Shown in pieces: positions 41,861-50,551 of a stretch of 64,000 nucleotides of DNA. Within the stretch, counting starts at the first letter, position 1. Each line of letters begins with the position of its first letter. Below the pieces are notes generated by a model. It was not told where the DNA came from. It ran no database searches and worked only from the letters and a program-made list of their open reading frames with translations. The translations under genes and the position numbers were made by a program. Source of the stretch: Kitasatospora phosalacinea (GTDB lineage Bacteria; Actinomycetota; Actinomycetes; Streptomycetales; Streptomycetaceae); the NCBI RefSeq assembly GCF_030268885.1, contig NZ_BSSA01000006.1, forward strand, positions 186,001 to 250,000. The letters run 5' to 3'.

Positions 41861-44215
41861 ATGCCGCCCCGTCACCACCAGCCCGAGGCCCTGCTCGCAA
41901 CCCTTTCCACCGAGCGCGGCAGGTCGGATCGCCTCACCCATACGGAGCACCTGCCCGCCCGCGCGGCCCGGTATGCACCCTGGCCGGAAGGAATCCGCCA
42001 GGAGGTGGTCGCCGCGGCCTCCGGGCTCGGCGTGGTGCTGCCCTGGGCGCACCAGGCGGAGGCGATGGACCTGGCCGGTGCCGGGCGGACCACGGTGATC
42101 GCCACCGGCACCGCCTCGGGCAAGTCGCTGGGCTACCTGGCCCCGCTGCTGAGCGAGTTGCTGACCGGCACCGAGGCCCGCAACGGCCGCGGCGCGACCG
42201 CCCTCTACCTGGCCCCGACCAAGGCGCTGGCCGCCGACCAGCGACGCCGCGCCGCCGAACTCGTCCCCGACCGCGTCCGGGTCGCGCTCTACGACGGCGA
42301 CACCCCGCCGCAGGAGCGCGAGTGGGTCCGCCAGTACGCGTCCTACGTGCTGACCAACCCGGACATGCTGCACCGCGGGATACTCCCGGCCCACCCGCGC
42401 TGGTCCTCCTTCCTGAAGGCGCTGCGGTACGTCGTGGTCGACGAGTGCCACACCTACCGCGGCGTGTTCGGCTCGCACGTCGCCCAGGTGCTGCGGCGGC
42501 TGCGGCGGCTGTGCGCCCGCTACGGCTCCGAGCCGACCTTCCTGCTGGCCTCGGCGACCACCGCCGAACCGGCCGTCACCGCCGAACGGCTCACCGGCCT
42601 GCCCGCCACCGCCGTGACCGAGGACTGCTCGCCGCGCGGCCCGATGGTGTTCGCGCTCTGGGAGCCGCCGCTGACCGAGAACACCGGCGAGCACGGCGCG
42701 CCCGTCCGCCGCAGCGCCACCGCCGAGGCCGGGTACCTGCTCACCGACCTGGTGCACGGCGGCACCCGGACGGTGGCCTTCGTCCGCTCCCGGCGGGCCG
42801 CCGAACTGGTCGCCCTGCAGGCCCAGGAGCAGCTCGGCCAGCCGCTCGCGTCCCGGGTCGCCGCGTACCGCGGCGGATACCTGGCCGAGGAGCGCCGCGC
42901 CCTGGAGCGCGACCTGCACACCGGTCGGCTGCTCGGTCTCGCCTCCACCTCCGCCCTCGAACTCGGCGTGGACGTCTCCGGCCTGGACGCCGTCCTGCTG
43001 GCCGGCTACCCCGGCACCCGGGCCTCGCTGTGGCAGCAGGCCGGGCGCGCGGGACGGGAGGGGCAGGGCGCGCTGGCGGTGCTGATCGCCCGGGACGACC
43101 CGCTGGACACCTACCTCGTCCACCACCCCGAGGCACTGTTCGCCACCCCGGTGGAGGCCACCGTCCTCGACCCGGACAACCCGCACGTGCTCGCCCCGCA
43201 CCTGTGCGCCGCCGCGGCCGAACTCCCGCTCACCGACGCGGACCTGGAGCTGTTCGGCCCGTCCACCGCACCGCTGCTGCCGGTGCTGGAGCGGCGCGGC
43301 CTGCTCCGGCGGCGCTCGGACGGGTCCTGGTACTGGACCCGCCGCGAACGCGCCGCCGACGGCGTCGACCTGCGCGGCAGCGGCGGCAGCCCCGTGCAGA
43401 TCGTCGAGGCCGACACCGGGCGGCTGCTCGGCACCGTGGACGCCGAGGCCGCGCACACCACCGTGCACACCGGCGCCGTCCACCTGCACCAGGGGCGGAC
43501 CTACCTGGTCCGCGACTTCGACCTGGAGTCCTCGGTCGCCCTGGTCTCCCCCGCGAACCCGCCGTACACCACCTCCGCCCGGGACGTCACCTCCATCGCG
43601 ATCCTGTCCACCGACACCACCGAGGAGTGGGGCGAGGCCCGGCTCAGCTTCGGCTCGGTGGAGGTCACCAACCAGGTCGTCGGCTACCTCCGCAAGCGGA
43701 TCTCGACCGGCGAGGTCCTCGGCGAGAGCAAGCTCGACCTGCCGCCCCGCACGCTGCGCACCCGCGCCGTCTGGTGGTCCGTCACCGAGGACCAACTCCT
43801 CGACGCGCTCGTCCCGTTCGACCAGCTCCCCGGCGCCGCCCACGCCGCCGAGCACGCCTCCATCGGTCTCCTCCCGCTGTTCGCCACCTGCGACCGCTGG
43901 GACATCGGCGGCGTGTCCGTCCCGCTGCACCCCGACACCGGACTGCCCACGGTCTTCGTGTACGACGGCCACTCCGGCGGTGCGGGCTTCGCCGAGCGCG
44001 GCTTCCGACGCGCCGTCGAGTGGCTGACCGCGACCCGGGACGCCATCGCCGCCTGCGAGTGCGAGCGCGGCTGCCCGTCCTGCGTGCAGTCCCCGAAGTG
44101 CGGCAACGGCAACGAACCGCTCGACAAGGCCGCCGCGATCCGCCTCCTCACCACCCTCCTCGCCGGGGCTCCGACCCCGCCCGCCCCCGAGGAGGAGCCG
44201 GCCGGAAGCAACTGA
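41861..44215 (+). CDS. DEAD/DEAH-box helicase of the MrfA/YprA type
   Basis: The 784-residue helicase has Walker A ATGTASGKS (about 81-89), DECH as motif II (about 193-196), SATT as motif III, QQAGRAGREGQGALAV as motif VI and a C-terminal zinc cluster CECERGCPSCVQSPKC (from about residue 731) of the MZB/DUF1998 type. MrfA in Bacillus unwinds DNA in a mitomycin-C repair pathway, so repair is the likely role. No clear ribosome binding site marks the start; ATG at 41861 is chosen, and GTG at 41843 would add six residues. It is convergent with the Tad operon. Confidence 0.9.
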   Translation: MPPRHHQPEALLATLSTERGRSDRLTHTEHLPARAARYAPWPEGIRQEVVAAASGLGVVLPWAHQAEAMDLAGAGRTTVIATGTASGKSLGYLAPLLSELLTGTEARNGRGATALYLAPTKALAADQRRRAAELVPDRVRVALYDGDTPPQEREWVRQYASYVLTNPDMLHRGILPAHPRWSSFLKALRYVVVDECHTYRGVFGSHVAQVLRRLRRLCARYGSEPTFLLASATTAEPAVTAERLTGLPATAVTEDCSPRGPMVFALWEPPLTENTGEHGAPVRRSATAEAGYLLTDLVHGGTRTVAFVRSRRAAELVALQAQEQLGQPLASRVAAYRGGYLAEERRALERDLHTGRLLGLASTSALELGVDVSGLDAVLLAGYPGTRASLWQQAGRAGREGQGALAVLIARDDPLDTYLVHHPEALFATPVEATVLDPDNPHVLAPHLCAAAAELPLTDADLELFGPSTAPLLPVLERRGLLRRRSDGSWYWTRRERAADGVDLRGSGGSPVQIVEADTGRLLGTVDAEAAHTTVHTGAVHLHQGRTYLVRDFDLESSVALVSPANPPYTTSARDVTSIAILSTDTTEEWGEARLSFGSVEVTNQVVGYLRKRISTGEVLGESKLDLPPRTLRTRAVWWSVTEDQLLDALVPFDQLPGAAHAAEHASIGLLPLFATCDRWDIGGVSVPLHPDTGLPTVFVYDGHSGGAGFAERGFRRAVEWLTATRDAIAACECERGCPSCVQSPKCGNGNEPLDKAAAIRLLTTLLAGAPTPPAPEEEPAGSN

Positions 44216-44315
44216 CCCGGCGTTCCCGCCGGGGCCGTCCCGCCCACCCCGCCCGTCCTGCCCGGCACGGGCACCGGACCCGCCGGGCCCGGCGGTGAAC
44301 GCGGCCCCGCCCAAC

Positions 44316-44743
44316 TCACCGGCCCCGCCCGGCTCCCCGGCCCCGCCCGGCTCCCCGGCCCAGGACCGGATCGGTCCCGCCCGGGCGCGGGCCAGGGCCG
44401 GGGCGAGCGGCACCGGGACGCCGCGGACCGGCGCCCGGGCCACCACCTCCACCGCGTCCTGCTCCGGGAGCACCCGGCAGGAGACCAACTCGACCCCCTC
44501 CTGAGCCCTCGTCAACTCCACGGCCCTCCCGCAGCCGCCGTCCTCGTCGAGCAGCAGCCGGTCCGCGGCGGCCAGGGCCGCCAGGTCGGCCGCCGACTCG
44601 GCACGGTGGCGGGCGGCCACCACCGACCCCAGCGCCAGACAGGCCGAGAAGACCACCACCCCGAGCGACCCCAGGGCCACCAGCCACACCGTCGCCGACC
44701 CGCGGTCGTCCGCCGACCCCGAAGACGCCCCGCTCCCCCGCAC
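44316..44743 (-). CDS. TadE-like secreted protein (Rv3654c type) without an in-frame stop
   Basis: The GTG at 44743 has a perfect AGGAGGT site and starts MRGSGASSGSADDRGSATVW, followed by one membrane segment (LVALGSLGVVVFSACLALGS) and RHRAESAADLAALAAADRLL. This is the Rv3654c/TadE-like family, last gene of the Tad locus. The recognisable part ends near 44380 (LAPALARARAGPIRSWAG) and then runs into GEPGGA tandem repeats. No stop occurs in this frame until 41783, antisense to the helicase gene. A stop in a shifted frame lies at 44316, which would give the expected length of about 142 residues, so a frameshift near the 3' end is likely. Confidence 0.65.
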
Positions 44744-44783
44744 GGCCCCACCTCCTCCCGTCCGTCCCGAACCGCCGTCCACG

Positions 44784-45176
44784 TCATCCACCACCCGCCA
44801 GCACGTCCTCCCGGGCGCCCACCGCCGTGGCCGTGAGCCGGACCGAGAGCAGGGCGGCCAGCCGCCCGGGGCCCGGGCAGGGGGCCTCGACGGTGGCCCG
44901 GACGGTGGTGGCGTCCAGGTCGATGGCGACCTTCGCACCGCGCGGCGCCGCGGCAGTGGCCCGGGCCAGCGCGTCGGTGTCGCCGCGGGCGGCGGCCCGG
45001 GCCCCGATCCGGGCCGCGTCCACGCAGCGGATCTGGGCACCGGCCGCCACCAGGCCCCAGGTCAGCATCGCCGCGAGCAGCACCAGGGCGGGCAGCCCGA
45101 CCGCGGTCTCGGCCGTGACCATCCCGCTGTCCGCCGCGCCCCGGCCGCCACCCGCGGGTCTCCGGTCAGACCGCAT
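44784..45176 (-). CDS. TadE-family minor pilin-like protein
   Basis: The 130-residue protein has a short leader ending near AADSGMVTAETAVGLPALVL, with the Glu typical of prepilin-like helices, one hydrophobic helix and a small extracytoplasmic domain (IRCVDAARIGARAAARGDTD). TadE-like pseudopilins assist Flp pilus assembly. The ATG lies inside the end of the DUF4244 pilin gene (11-bp overlap), so the two are translationally coupled. Processing would need the prepilin peptidase TadV, which is not in this window. Confidence 0.85.
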   Translation of the reverse strand: MRSDRRPAGGGRGAADSGMVTAETAVGLPALVLLAAMLTWGLVAAGAQIRCVDAARIGARAAARGDTDALARATAAAPRGAKVAIDLDATTVRATVEAPCPGPGRLAALLSVRLTATAVGAREDVLAGGG

Positions 45177-45414
45177 GCAGGGCCCGTCCGAGCATCTCGG
45201 TCAGCGCCCCGGAGACCGCGCTGCTGGTCACCACCTTGTAGAGCGCGGCCGCGAAGGCGCAGGCCGCCACGGTGCCGATCGCGTACTCGGCCGTGCTCAT
45301 CCCGGCGTCCGGCTGACCGGCCGCCCTCCGGTAGCGGTGCCGGAGCCGAACGCCGAGCCTGCGGGCGGCGAGCAGCACGGCGGTCGGCCGGGCGGCCCGT
45401 ACGGGCTTCTTCAT
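45166..45414 (-). CDS. DUF4244 Flp-like major pilin candidate
   Basis: The 82-residue protein has a basic leader of about 38 residues, then the class III prepilin pattern QPDAG followed by MSTAEYAIGTVAACAFAAAL. Cleavage after Gly would leave Glu at position +5, the hallmark of Flp/type IV pilins. The short mature peptide ends ALTEMLGRALHAV. DUF4244 proteins occupy this slot in actinobacterial Tad loci, so this is the best candidate for the pilus subunit. The ATG follows GGAAGGGG. Confidence 0.85.
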   Translation of the reverse strand: MKKPVRAARPTAVLLAARRLGVRLRHRYRRAAGQPDAGMSTAEYAIGTVAACAFAAALYKVVTSSAVSGALTEMLGRALHAV

Positions 45415-45554
45415 GAGGACCCCTTCCACGGGAACGGATGTGAACGAATGCGAACGGGCTTGAACTTGCTTGCGCGGGGCGGAATCGGTGCGGGCCGGTG
45501 GTCCGCGTGGAACCGCTCGGCCCCGAACGGGACCGGCACGCGGACGGCACGGCC

Positions 45555-46352
45555 TCACGGGCGTTGGGAGAAGGCCGCGGTCAGCCCCGTGACCACCGGC
45601 ACCACGCCGATCAGCACGAACGCGGGCAGGAAGCAGAGCCCGAGCGGCGCGGTCGCCAGCACACCCGCCCGTCTGACCCTTGCGTGCGCCGCGCGGGCGG
45701 CGGCCGCTCGTTGGGACTGGGCCAGTCCCGCCAGGGCCGCGGCCGGTGGGGCACCGCTGAGGCTGGTACGGGCCAGGCAGCGGGCGAGCGGGGCCAGGGG
45801 CGGGCAGTCGTCGGCCAGTTGCCCCCAGCAGTGCTCCGGCCCGGCACCGAGGGCGAGCCGGGCGGCGACTCCGGAGAGGCGCTCCCGCATCGGGGACGGC
45901 ACGCTGTCCGCCACCGCACCGGCAGCCTCGGCCGGAGAACTGCTCGACCCCAGGCAGGCGGCCAGCAGCTCTGCGGTCAGCGGGAGCTGACGGACCAGCC
46001 AGTCGTGCTCCGCGGCCCGCCACCGCTCGTCCGGCGACCGCACCCGGGGCAGCAGCCGCCAGGCCGCCCAGCCGACCAGCGGCCCCACCACCGCGCCCGC
46101 CCCGCCACCGACCAGCACCCCGGCCGACACGCCGAGCAGCACCGCCAGCGGCCGGTCGCCCGCCAGTCGGCCGAGCCACCGCCGTACGGCCGCCCCGGCC
46201 CGCTCGCACCGTCCGTCGCGCACCGCGGAGGCCGACATTACCGGAACGCACCGCTCGATCCGTCGGCGGACCGCCCGCCGACGCATCCCCACCAGCACCT
46301 CCCCGGTCAGCCCGGCCACCGCCGCCGGCACCAGGACCGCCATCGCACTCAC
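45555..46352 (-). CDS. Tad secretion membrane protein, GspF family (TadC-like)
   Basis: The 265-residue protein has the F-domain pattern QLPLTAELLAACLGSSSSPA, SGAPPAAALAGLAQSQRAAA and a C-terminal pair of helices (GVLATAPLGLCFLPAFVLIG). It forms the inner-membrane platform of the Flp pilus with TadB. GTG at 46352 has AGGGAGG at good distance; ATG at 46343 is the alternative. A 140-bp gap separates it from the pilin gene, enough for a separate promoter for high pilin expression. Confidence 0.88.
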   Translation of the reverse strand: MSAMAVLVPAAVAGLTGEVLVGMRRRAVRRRIERCVPVMSASAVRDGRCERAGAAVRRWLGRLAGDRPLAVLLGVSAGVLVGGGAGAVVGPLVGWAAWRLLPRVRSPDERWRAAEHDWLVRQLPLTAELLAACLGSSSSPAEAAGAVADSVPSPMRERLSGVAARLALGAGPEHCWGQLADDCPPLAPLARCLARTSLSGAPPAAALAGLAQSQRAAAARAAHARVRRAGVLATAPLGLCFLPAFVLIGVVPVVTGLTAAFSQRP

Positions 46353-46481
46353 CCCGCCTCCCTCGTTCGCCTCTCGCCCGTCCCTCGTCGCCCCCGGCAC
46401 CAGCACCAGCACCGGTCCGGTCCGGCCCCGCAGCTGGGCCGGCACGCCCCCGCACCGCCCCTCGCCGTTCCGCGGCCCCGC

Positions 46482-47570
46482 TCACCCCCACCGGTTCGCC
46501 CACCCCTGCGCCGACTGCGGCGGGCCACCGACCGGAAGCGCATCGCGCCGCCGGGAGATCCCGCAGCGGGCGACCTCGGGTCCGGCCGGCCGGGGACGGG
46601 CCGGGGCGGCCTCGGCGGCCCGGACGATCCGGGCCGTCCAGACGATCCCGGCCGCCTCCAGCGCGGCCCCGGCCAGCAGGCCGAGCAGGCCCACGGGCGT
46701 GTGCAGCAGGACGTGGACGGGGTGCGCCCCGAGCGCCGCGCCCAGGCCGAGGCCCACGGCGGGCAGCGCCGCGAGCACGGCCATCGTGGTGCGCGGGCCC
46801 GCGAGTTCGCCCGCGATCTCCTCGGCCAGGGCCTGCTCGGCCCGCAGTGCGTCCGCGACCTGCTCCAGCCCGACGGCCAGGCCGGTGCCGCTCTCGGTGC
46901 TGACCTGCCAGCAGGCCGCCATCGCCGCCGCGCCCGCCCCGCCCGGCAGTTCGGCCAGCAGGCGGAGCGCCGCGGGCAGGTCCGCCCCGTAGCGACCCGC
47001 CGCCAGCCGGGCCGCTGGTTCGGCGCCGAGGCGGTGCCCCCAGTCGGGGGCGGCCCGGCTGAGGACCGCGTGCATGGCCTGCCCGGGGGTGGCGCCGCTG
47101 CGCAACTCGCCTGCCAGGCCCGCGCACAGGTCGATCACCGCCGAGGCCCGCCGCCGCGCCGCCCGCGCCGCGCTCCGCCCCGCCCGCCAGCGCCGGAGCG
47201 GAACCATCCCGCCGACCGCCCCGAGCAGCGGGAGCACCGAGGAGGTGGTGTGCCCGGCCGCCGCCCCGAGCGGGAGCAGCAGCAGTTCCGGCGCCAGCCA
47301 GACCGGACGCCGACGCCGCCACAGCGCCCGCACCCGGTCGGGCCGGCCGAACCGGCCGCCCGCCTCGGCCCGGCCCCGCTGCCCGGACAGCACCCGCCGC
47401 GCCCGGCCGCCGCCGCGCGCCCGACGGCCCACCCCGATCAGCCAGCCCGCCCCGAGCAGTCCGCCGACCGCCCCGGTGGCGACCCCGAGCAAGGTCGCCG
47501 CGCAGGCCGCGCCGTACGGTCCGACCGCTCCCGCGGGCGCCTCGACGCCCGCCGTCACCGCCACCACCAT
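46482..47570 (-). CDS. Tad secretion membrane protein, GspF family (TadB-like)
   Basis: The 362-residue protein has N-terminal spans, a GspF domain (VIDLCAGLAGELRSGATPGQ, WQVSTESGTGLAVGLEQVAD in the centre) and C-terminal spans (LLAALPAVGLGLGAALGAHP-like, VLLHTPVGLLGLLAGAALEA). It pairs with TadC as platform for the TadA ATPase. Its ATG shares one base with the stop of the 32-codon gene upstream (TGATG) and follows AGGAGG. The tail of about 50 residues after the last span is basic and Pro-rich. Confidence 0.88.
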   Translation of the reverse strand: MVVAVTAGVEAPAGAVGPYGAACAATLLGVATGAVGGLLGAGWLIGVGRRARGGGRARRVLSGQRGRAEAGGRFGRPDRVRALWRRRRPVWLAPELLLLPLGAAAGHTTSSVLPLLGAVGGMVPLRRWRAGRSAARAARRRASAVIDLCAGLAGELRSGATPGQAMHAVLSRAAPDWGHRLGAEPAARLAAGRYGADLPAALRLLAELPGGAGAAAMAACWQVSTESGTGLAVGLEQVADALRAEQALAEEIAGELAGPRTTMAVLAALPAVGLGLGAALGAHPVHVLLHTPVGLLGLLAGAALEAAGIVWTARIVRAAEAAPARPRPAGPEVARCGISRRRDALPVGGPPQSAQGWANRWG

Positions 47571-47668
47571 CACGGCCTCCTGACCGCGGAGCGCAGCAGG
47601 TACCACGCCACCGCCCCGATCACGCACAGCCCGAGCACCCAGGCGCACTCCAGTCGGCCCGCCGTCAT
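47570..47668 (-). CDS. 32-residue membrane microprotein inside the Tad operon
   Basis: The frame encodes MTAGRLECAWVLGLCVIGAV followed by AWYLLRSAVRRP: a single hydrophobic helix of about 15-18 residues with a basic end, a classic one-span microprotein with positive inside at the C-terminus. Its ATG overlaps the tadA stop (ATGA) and its stop overlaps the tadB start (TGATG), so ribosomes moving from tadA to tadB must translate it. That double coupling is the main evidence. The function is unknown; it may be a small subunit of the TadA-TadB machine or only a coupling device. Confidence 0.65.
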   Translation of the reverse strand: MTAGRLECAWVLGLCVIGAVAWYLLRSAVRRP

Positions 47669-49311
47669 GCCGTCTCCTCGGTGGTCTCGGTGACATCCGT
47701 CTCGGGTTCCGCGGGCACCTCGGGTTCCGCGGGCGCCCCGGGTTCCGCGGGCACCTCGACCGCTCCGACCACCCCGACCGCCCCGCTCGGGCACGGCGGC
47801 AGGTCGACGCCGCGTTCGGCGCACAGCTCCCGCAGCCGTGCCCAGCCGGGGCCCGGGCGGACCCGGCCGTCACGCTCGAAGTGGACGGCGGCGGTGGTGG
47901 AGGTCAGGCCGTCGGGTCCGCCGATCAGCAGGTGGAGCCCGGTGACCCGGCGGCGGCCGTCGGCGCGGTCCCGGTCGAGGTGGACGACCGCGTCGAGACC
48001 GGCCCGGAGTTGGCTGTGCAGGGAGCGCCGGTCGAGCCCCGCGAGCGAGCCGAGGGCCTCCAACCGGGCGGGCACGTCGGCCGCGGTGTTGGCGTGCACG
48101 GTGCCGCAGCCGCCCTCGTGGCCGGTGTTCAGGGCCGACAGCAGGTCGACCACCTCGGCGCCGCGGACCTCGCCGACCACCAGCCGGTCCGGCCGCATCC
48201 GCAGCGCCTGCCGGACGAGGTCGCGCAGGGTCAGTTCGCCCAGCGACTCCTGGTTGGGCGGGCGGGACTGCAGCCGGACCACGTGCGGGTGGTCCGGGCG
48301 CAGCTCGGCGGAGTCCTCGGCCAGCACGATGCGTTCGTTGCCGGGGACGAGGCCGAGCAGGGCGGCGAGCAGGGTGGTCTTGCCGGTGCCGGTGCCGCCG
48401 GAGACCAGCAGCGAGAGCCGGGCCCGCAGGACGGCGGCGAGCAGGTCCGCCCCGGCCGGGGGGAGCGCCCCGGCCGTGACCAGTTCGGCGAGGGTGAAGG
48501 GCCGGTTGCGGCTGGTCCGCAGCGAGATGTGGGTGCAGTCGGCGGCGATCGGCGGGAGGACGGCGTGCAGCCGGGTGCCGTCGGGCAGCCTGGCGTCGAC
48601 CCAGGGGCGGGCGTCGTCGAGGCGGCGCCCGGCCGCGGTGGCCAGCCGGTGGGCGAGCCGCCGGACGGCGTCGGCGTTCGGGAAGCGCACCTGGTGGACG
48701 CGCTCCAGGCCGTTGCCGCGGTCGACCCAGATCCGGTCGGGCCCGTTGACCAGGACGTCGGTGACGCCGTTCTCGGCCAGCAGCGGGTCGAGCGGACCCG
48801 CGCCGACGATCTCGGCGCGCAGGCTGCGCACCGCGGACAGCACGTCGGCCCCGCCGAGCGGGGGCCCGGCGGCGCGCAGGGCGGCGGCGACCGAACCGGC
48901 GGTGGGCGGCGCCCCGGCCTCGGCGAGCCGGATCCGGACGGCGTCCACCAGTTCGGCGGCCTCCTCCGGGCCCGGCCCGGTGACGGGGCCGGTCGGCGGC
49001 CCGTCGTCCGCCGGGGCGGCGGGCGACTGCCGGTGCACCAGGTAGCGCACCGGAGGGGCCTGCCGGGGCTCGGGGACGGGCGGCCCGTCCCCGACCGGCC
49101 GGGCGGCGTCCGCGGGCCCTGACGGGGCGCCGCCGAGGCTCCGGGCACGCGGTACGGCGATCCGCCGGTGGGCTCGGGCGATCGGCCTCCGGAGGACCCG
49201 CTGCTCGCCCTGGTGGCCCTCCGCGGTGCGGAGGTCGGTGCGGGCACGGGTGTGGGGATCGGTGTGGGCATCGACGGCGTGGGCGTCGACGGTGCGCAGG
49301 CGGTTGGTCAC
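47665..49311 (-). CDS. tadA: Tad pilus assembly ATPase TadA
   Basis: The 548-residue secretion ATPase has GPLDPLLAENGVTDVLVNGP in the N-domain, Walker A SGGTGTGKTT (Lys311), Asp box ERIVLAEDSAELRPDHPHVV, Walker B LVVGEVRGAEVVDLLSALNT and the His box GHEGGCGTVHANTAADVPAR. It powers Flp pilus assembly from the cytoplasm. The first 100 residues are basic and low in complexity, and the C-terminal 40 are an acidic PAEP-repeat tail, both unusual for the family. The GTG follows TGAGGAG, nine bases after the ssd-like stop. Confidence 0.93.
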   Translation of the reverse strand: MTNRLRTVDAHAVDAHTDPHTRARTDLRTAEGHQGEQRVLRRPIARAHRRIAVPRARSLGGAPSGPADAARPVGDGPPVPEPRQAPPVRYLVHRQSPAAPADDGPPTGPVTGPGPEEAAELVDAVRIRLAEAGAPPTAGSVAAALRAAGPPLGGADVLSAVRSLRAEIVGAGPLDPLLAENGVTDVLVNGPDRIWVDRGNGLERVHQVRFPNADAVRRLAHRLATAAGRRLDDARPWVDARLPDGTRLHAVLPPIAADCTHISLRTSRNRPFTLAELVTAGALPPAGADLLAAVLRARLSLLVSGGTGTGKTTLLAALLGLVPGNERIVLAEDSAELRPDHPHVVRLQSRPPNQESLGELTLRDLVRQALRMRPDRLVVGEVRGAEVVDLLSALNTGHEGGCGTVHANTAADVPARLEALGSLAGLDRRSLHSQLRAGLDAVVHLDRDRADGRRRVTGLHLLIGGPDGLTSTTAAVHFERDGRVRPGPGWARLRELCAERGVDLPPCPSGAVGVVGAVEVPAEPGAPAEPEVPAEPETDVTETTEETA

Positions 49312-49320
49312 GGTTGCTCC

Positions 49321-50421
49321 TCAGGCCGCCACGACGGGCGGCATCGCTTCGGTCAGGAACCGCCCGCAGAACCGGGCGAGCGGCCCGCGCTCCCGCAGGC
49401 CGGGCGGGGCGCCGCGTTCGACGTCCAGGGCGAGGCCGGGCTCGGGGGCGAGCTCCCCCGCGAGCCGCAGGTGCAGGCCGCGGGCGACGTCGGCGGCGGT
49501 GAGCCCTGACGGGCCGGGGGTGCGGACGACGGCCCGCAGGTCGGCGAGCCGCATCCGGACGGCGGCCGCGACCCGGTCGGCGGCCGCCAGGGCGCGCAGT
49601 TCGGCGGGCACCACGAGCAGCCCGGTGTCGGTCTGTTCGAGGGCCTGGGCGGCTGCCGCGTCGAGCTGTCTGGGCAGGTCGAGGACGACCAGCCCGCCGC
49701 GTCTGCGGGCGGCCGCCAGGACGCTGCGCATGGCTTCGGCGGGGATGGCCAGGGTGTCCGACCTGTCCCAGGACAGGGCGCTGAGCCGGTGCGGCTCGGG
49801 CAGCGCCCCGGCCAGTTCGGCCCCGCTGATCCGGCCGCGGGAGGCGGCCAGGTCGGGCCAGCGCAGCCCGTCTGCCTGTTCGGCGCCGAGCAGGACGTCG
49901 AGCCCGCCGCCGAGCGGGTCGCCGTCGATCAGCATGGTGCGGTGCCCGGCCCGGGCGGCGCAGACCGCCAGGGCGCAGGCCAGCGTGGAGGCTCCGGCAC
50001 CGCCGCGCCCGCCGAGCACGGCGACGGTGAGCGCGGGCGGGCAGACGCCCTCGGTGGCGTCGGCGATGCGGTCGAGCAGCCAGGTCTGCGCGTCCGGGAG
50101 GAAGAGCACGTGCTCGGCGCCGAGCCGGACGGCGCGGACCCAGATCTCCCCGTCGTCGAGGTCGAGGCCGAGCAGCAGGACGCCGGGCCGCCGGGCCAGG
50201 CCGGCGCACTGCTCGGCCAGGTCGTCGCCGACCAGGACCAGCGGGGCGTCCTCCCAGAGCCGGGCGGGCGGTGGGGCGCCGCTGAGGAGCCGTGGTTCGG
50301 CCCCGGCGGCGGCGCACAGGCGGACGAGCTGCTCGGCGAGCGCGTCGTCGGCGGTGAGGATCAGCGGCCCGGGCGGGGGCTCGGGCGCGGTGGCGTGCGG
50401 ATCGGTGACGGAGGCGGACAA
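49321..50421 (-). CDS. Ssd/CpaE-like septum-site or pilus-localising ATPase
   Basis: The 366-residue protein has an N-terminal receiver-like domain and a MinD/ParA-like domain: VAVLGGRGGAGASTLACALA (phosphate loop 137-146), HRTMLIDGDPLGGGLDVLLG, VVLDLPRQLD. In the phosphate loop both lysines of the deviant Walker A (KGGxGKS/T) are replaced (GRGGAGAST), so ATP binding may be altered. The family places Tad machinery at cell poles and in mycobacteria is called Ssd. A TTG start at 50421 is chosen for its excellent GGGAGGACCGCC site. It is the first gene of the leftward Tad operon. Confidence 0.88.
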   Translation of the reverse strand: MSASVTDPHATAPEPPPGPLILTADDALAEQLVRLCAAAGAEPRLLSGAPPPARLWEDAPLVLVGDDLAEQCAGLARRPGVLLLGLDLDDGEIWVRAVRLGAEHVLFLPDAQTWLLDRIADATEGVCPPALTVAVLGGRGGAGASTLACALAVCAARAGHRTMLIDGDPLGGGLDVLLGAEQADGLRWPDLAASRGRISGAELAGALPEPHRLSALSWDRSDTLAIPAEAMRSVLAAARRRGGLVVLDLPRQLDAAAAQALEQTDTGLLVVPAELRALAAADRVAAAVRMRLADLRAVVRTPGPSGLTAADVARGLHLRLAGELAPEPGLALDVERGAPPGLRERGPLARFCGRFLTEAMPPVVAA

Positions 50422-50551
50422 GGCGGTCCTCCCGTGGTGCGGGAACGGTCTGACGGCGCGTCGGCCGCGGCGCCCCGGACGGGGCCTGCGGGGTGGCGCG
50501 GACACCACGGTGAAGGACGGCGGGGAATGCGTCAGTCGACTTCCGATTGCC

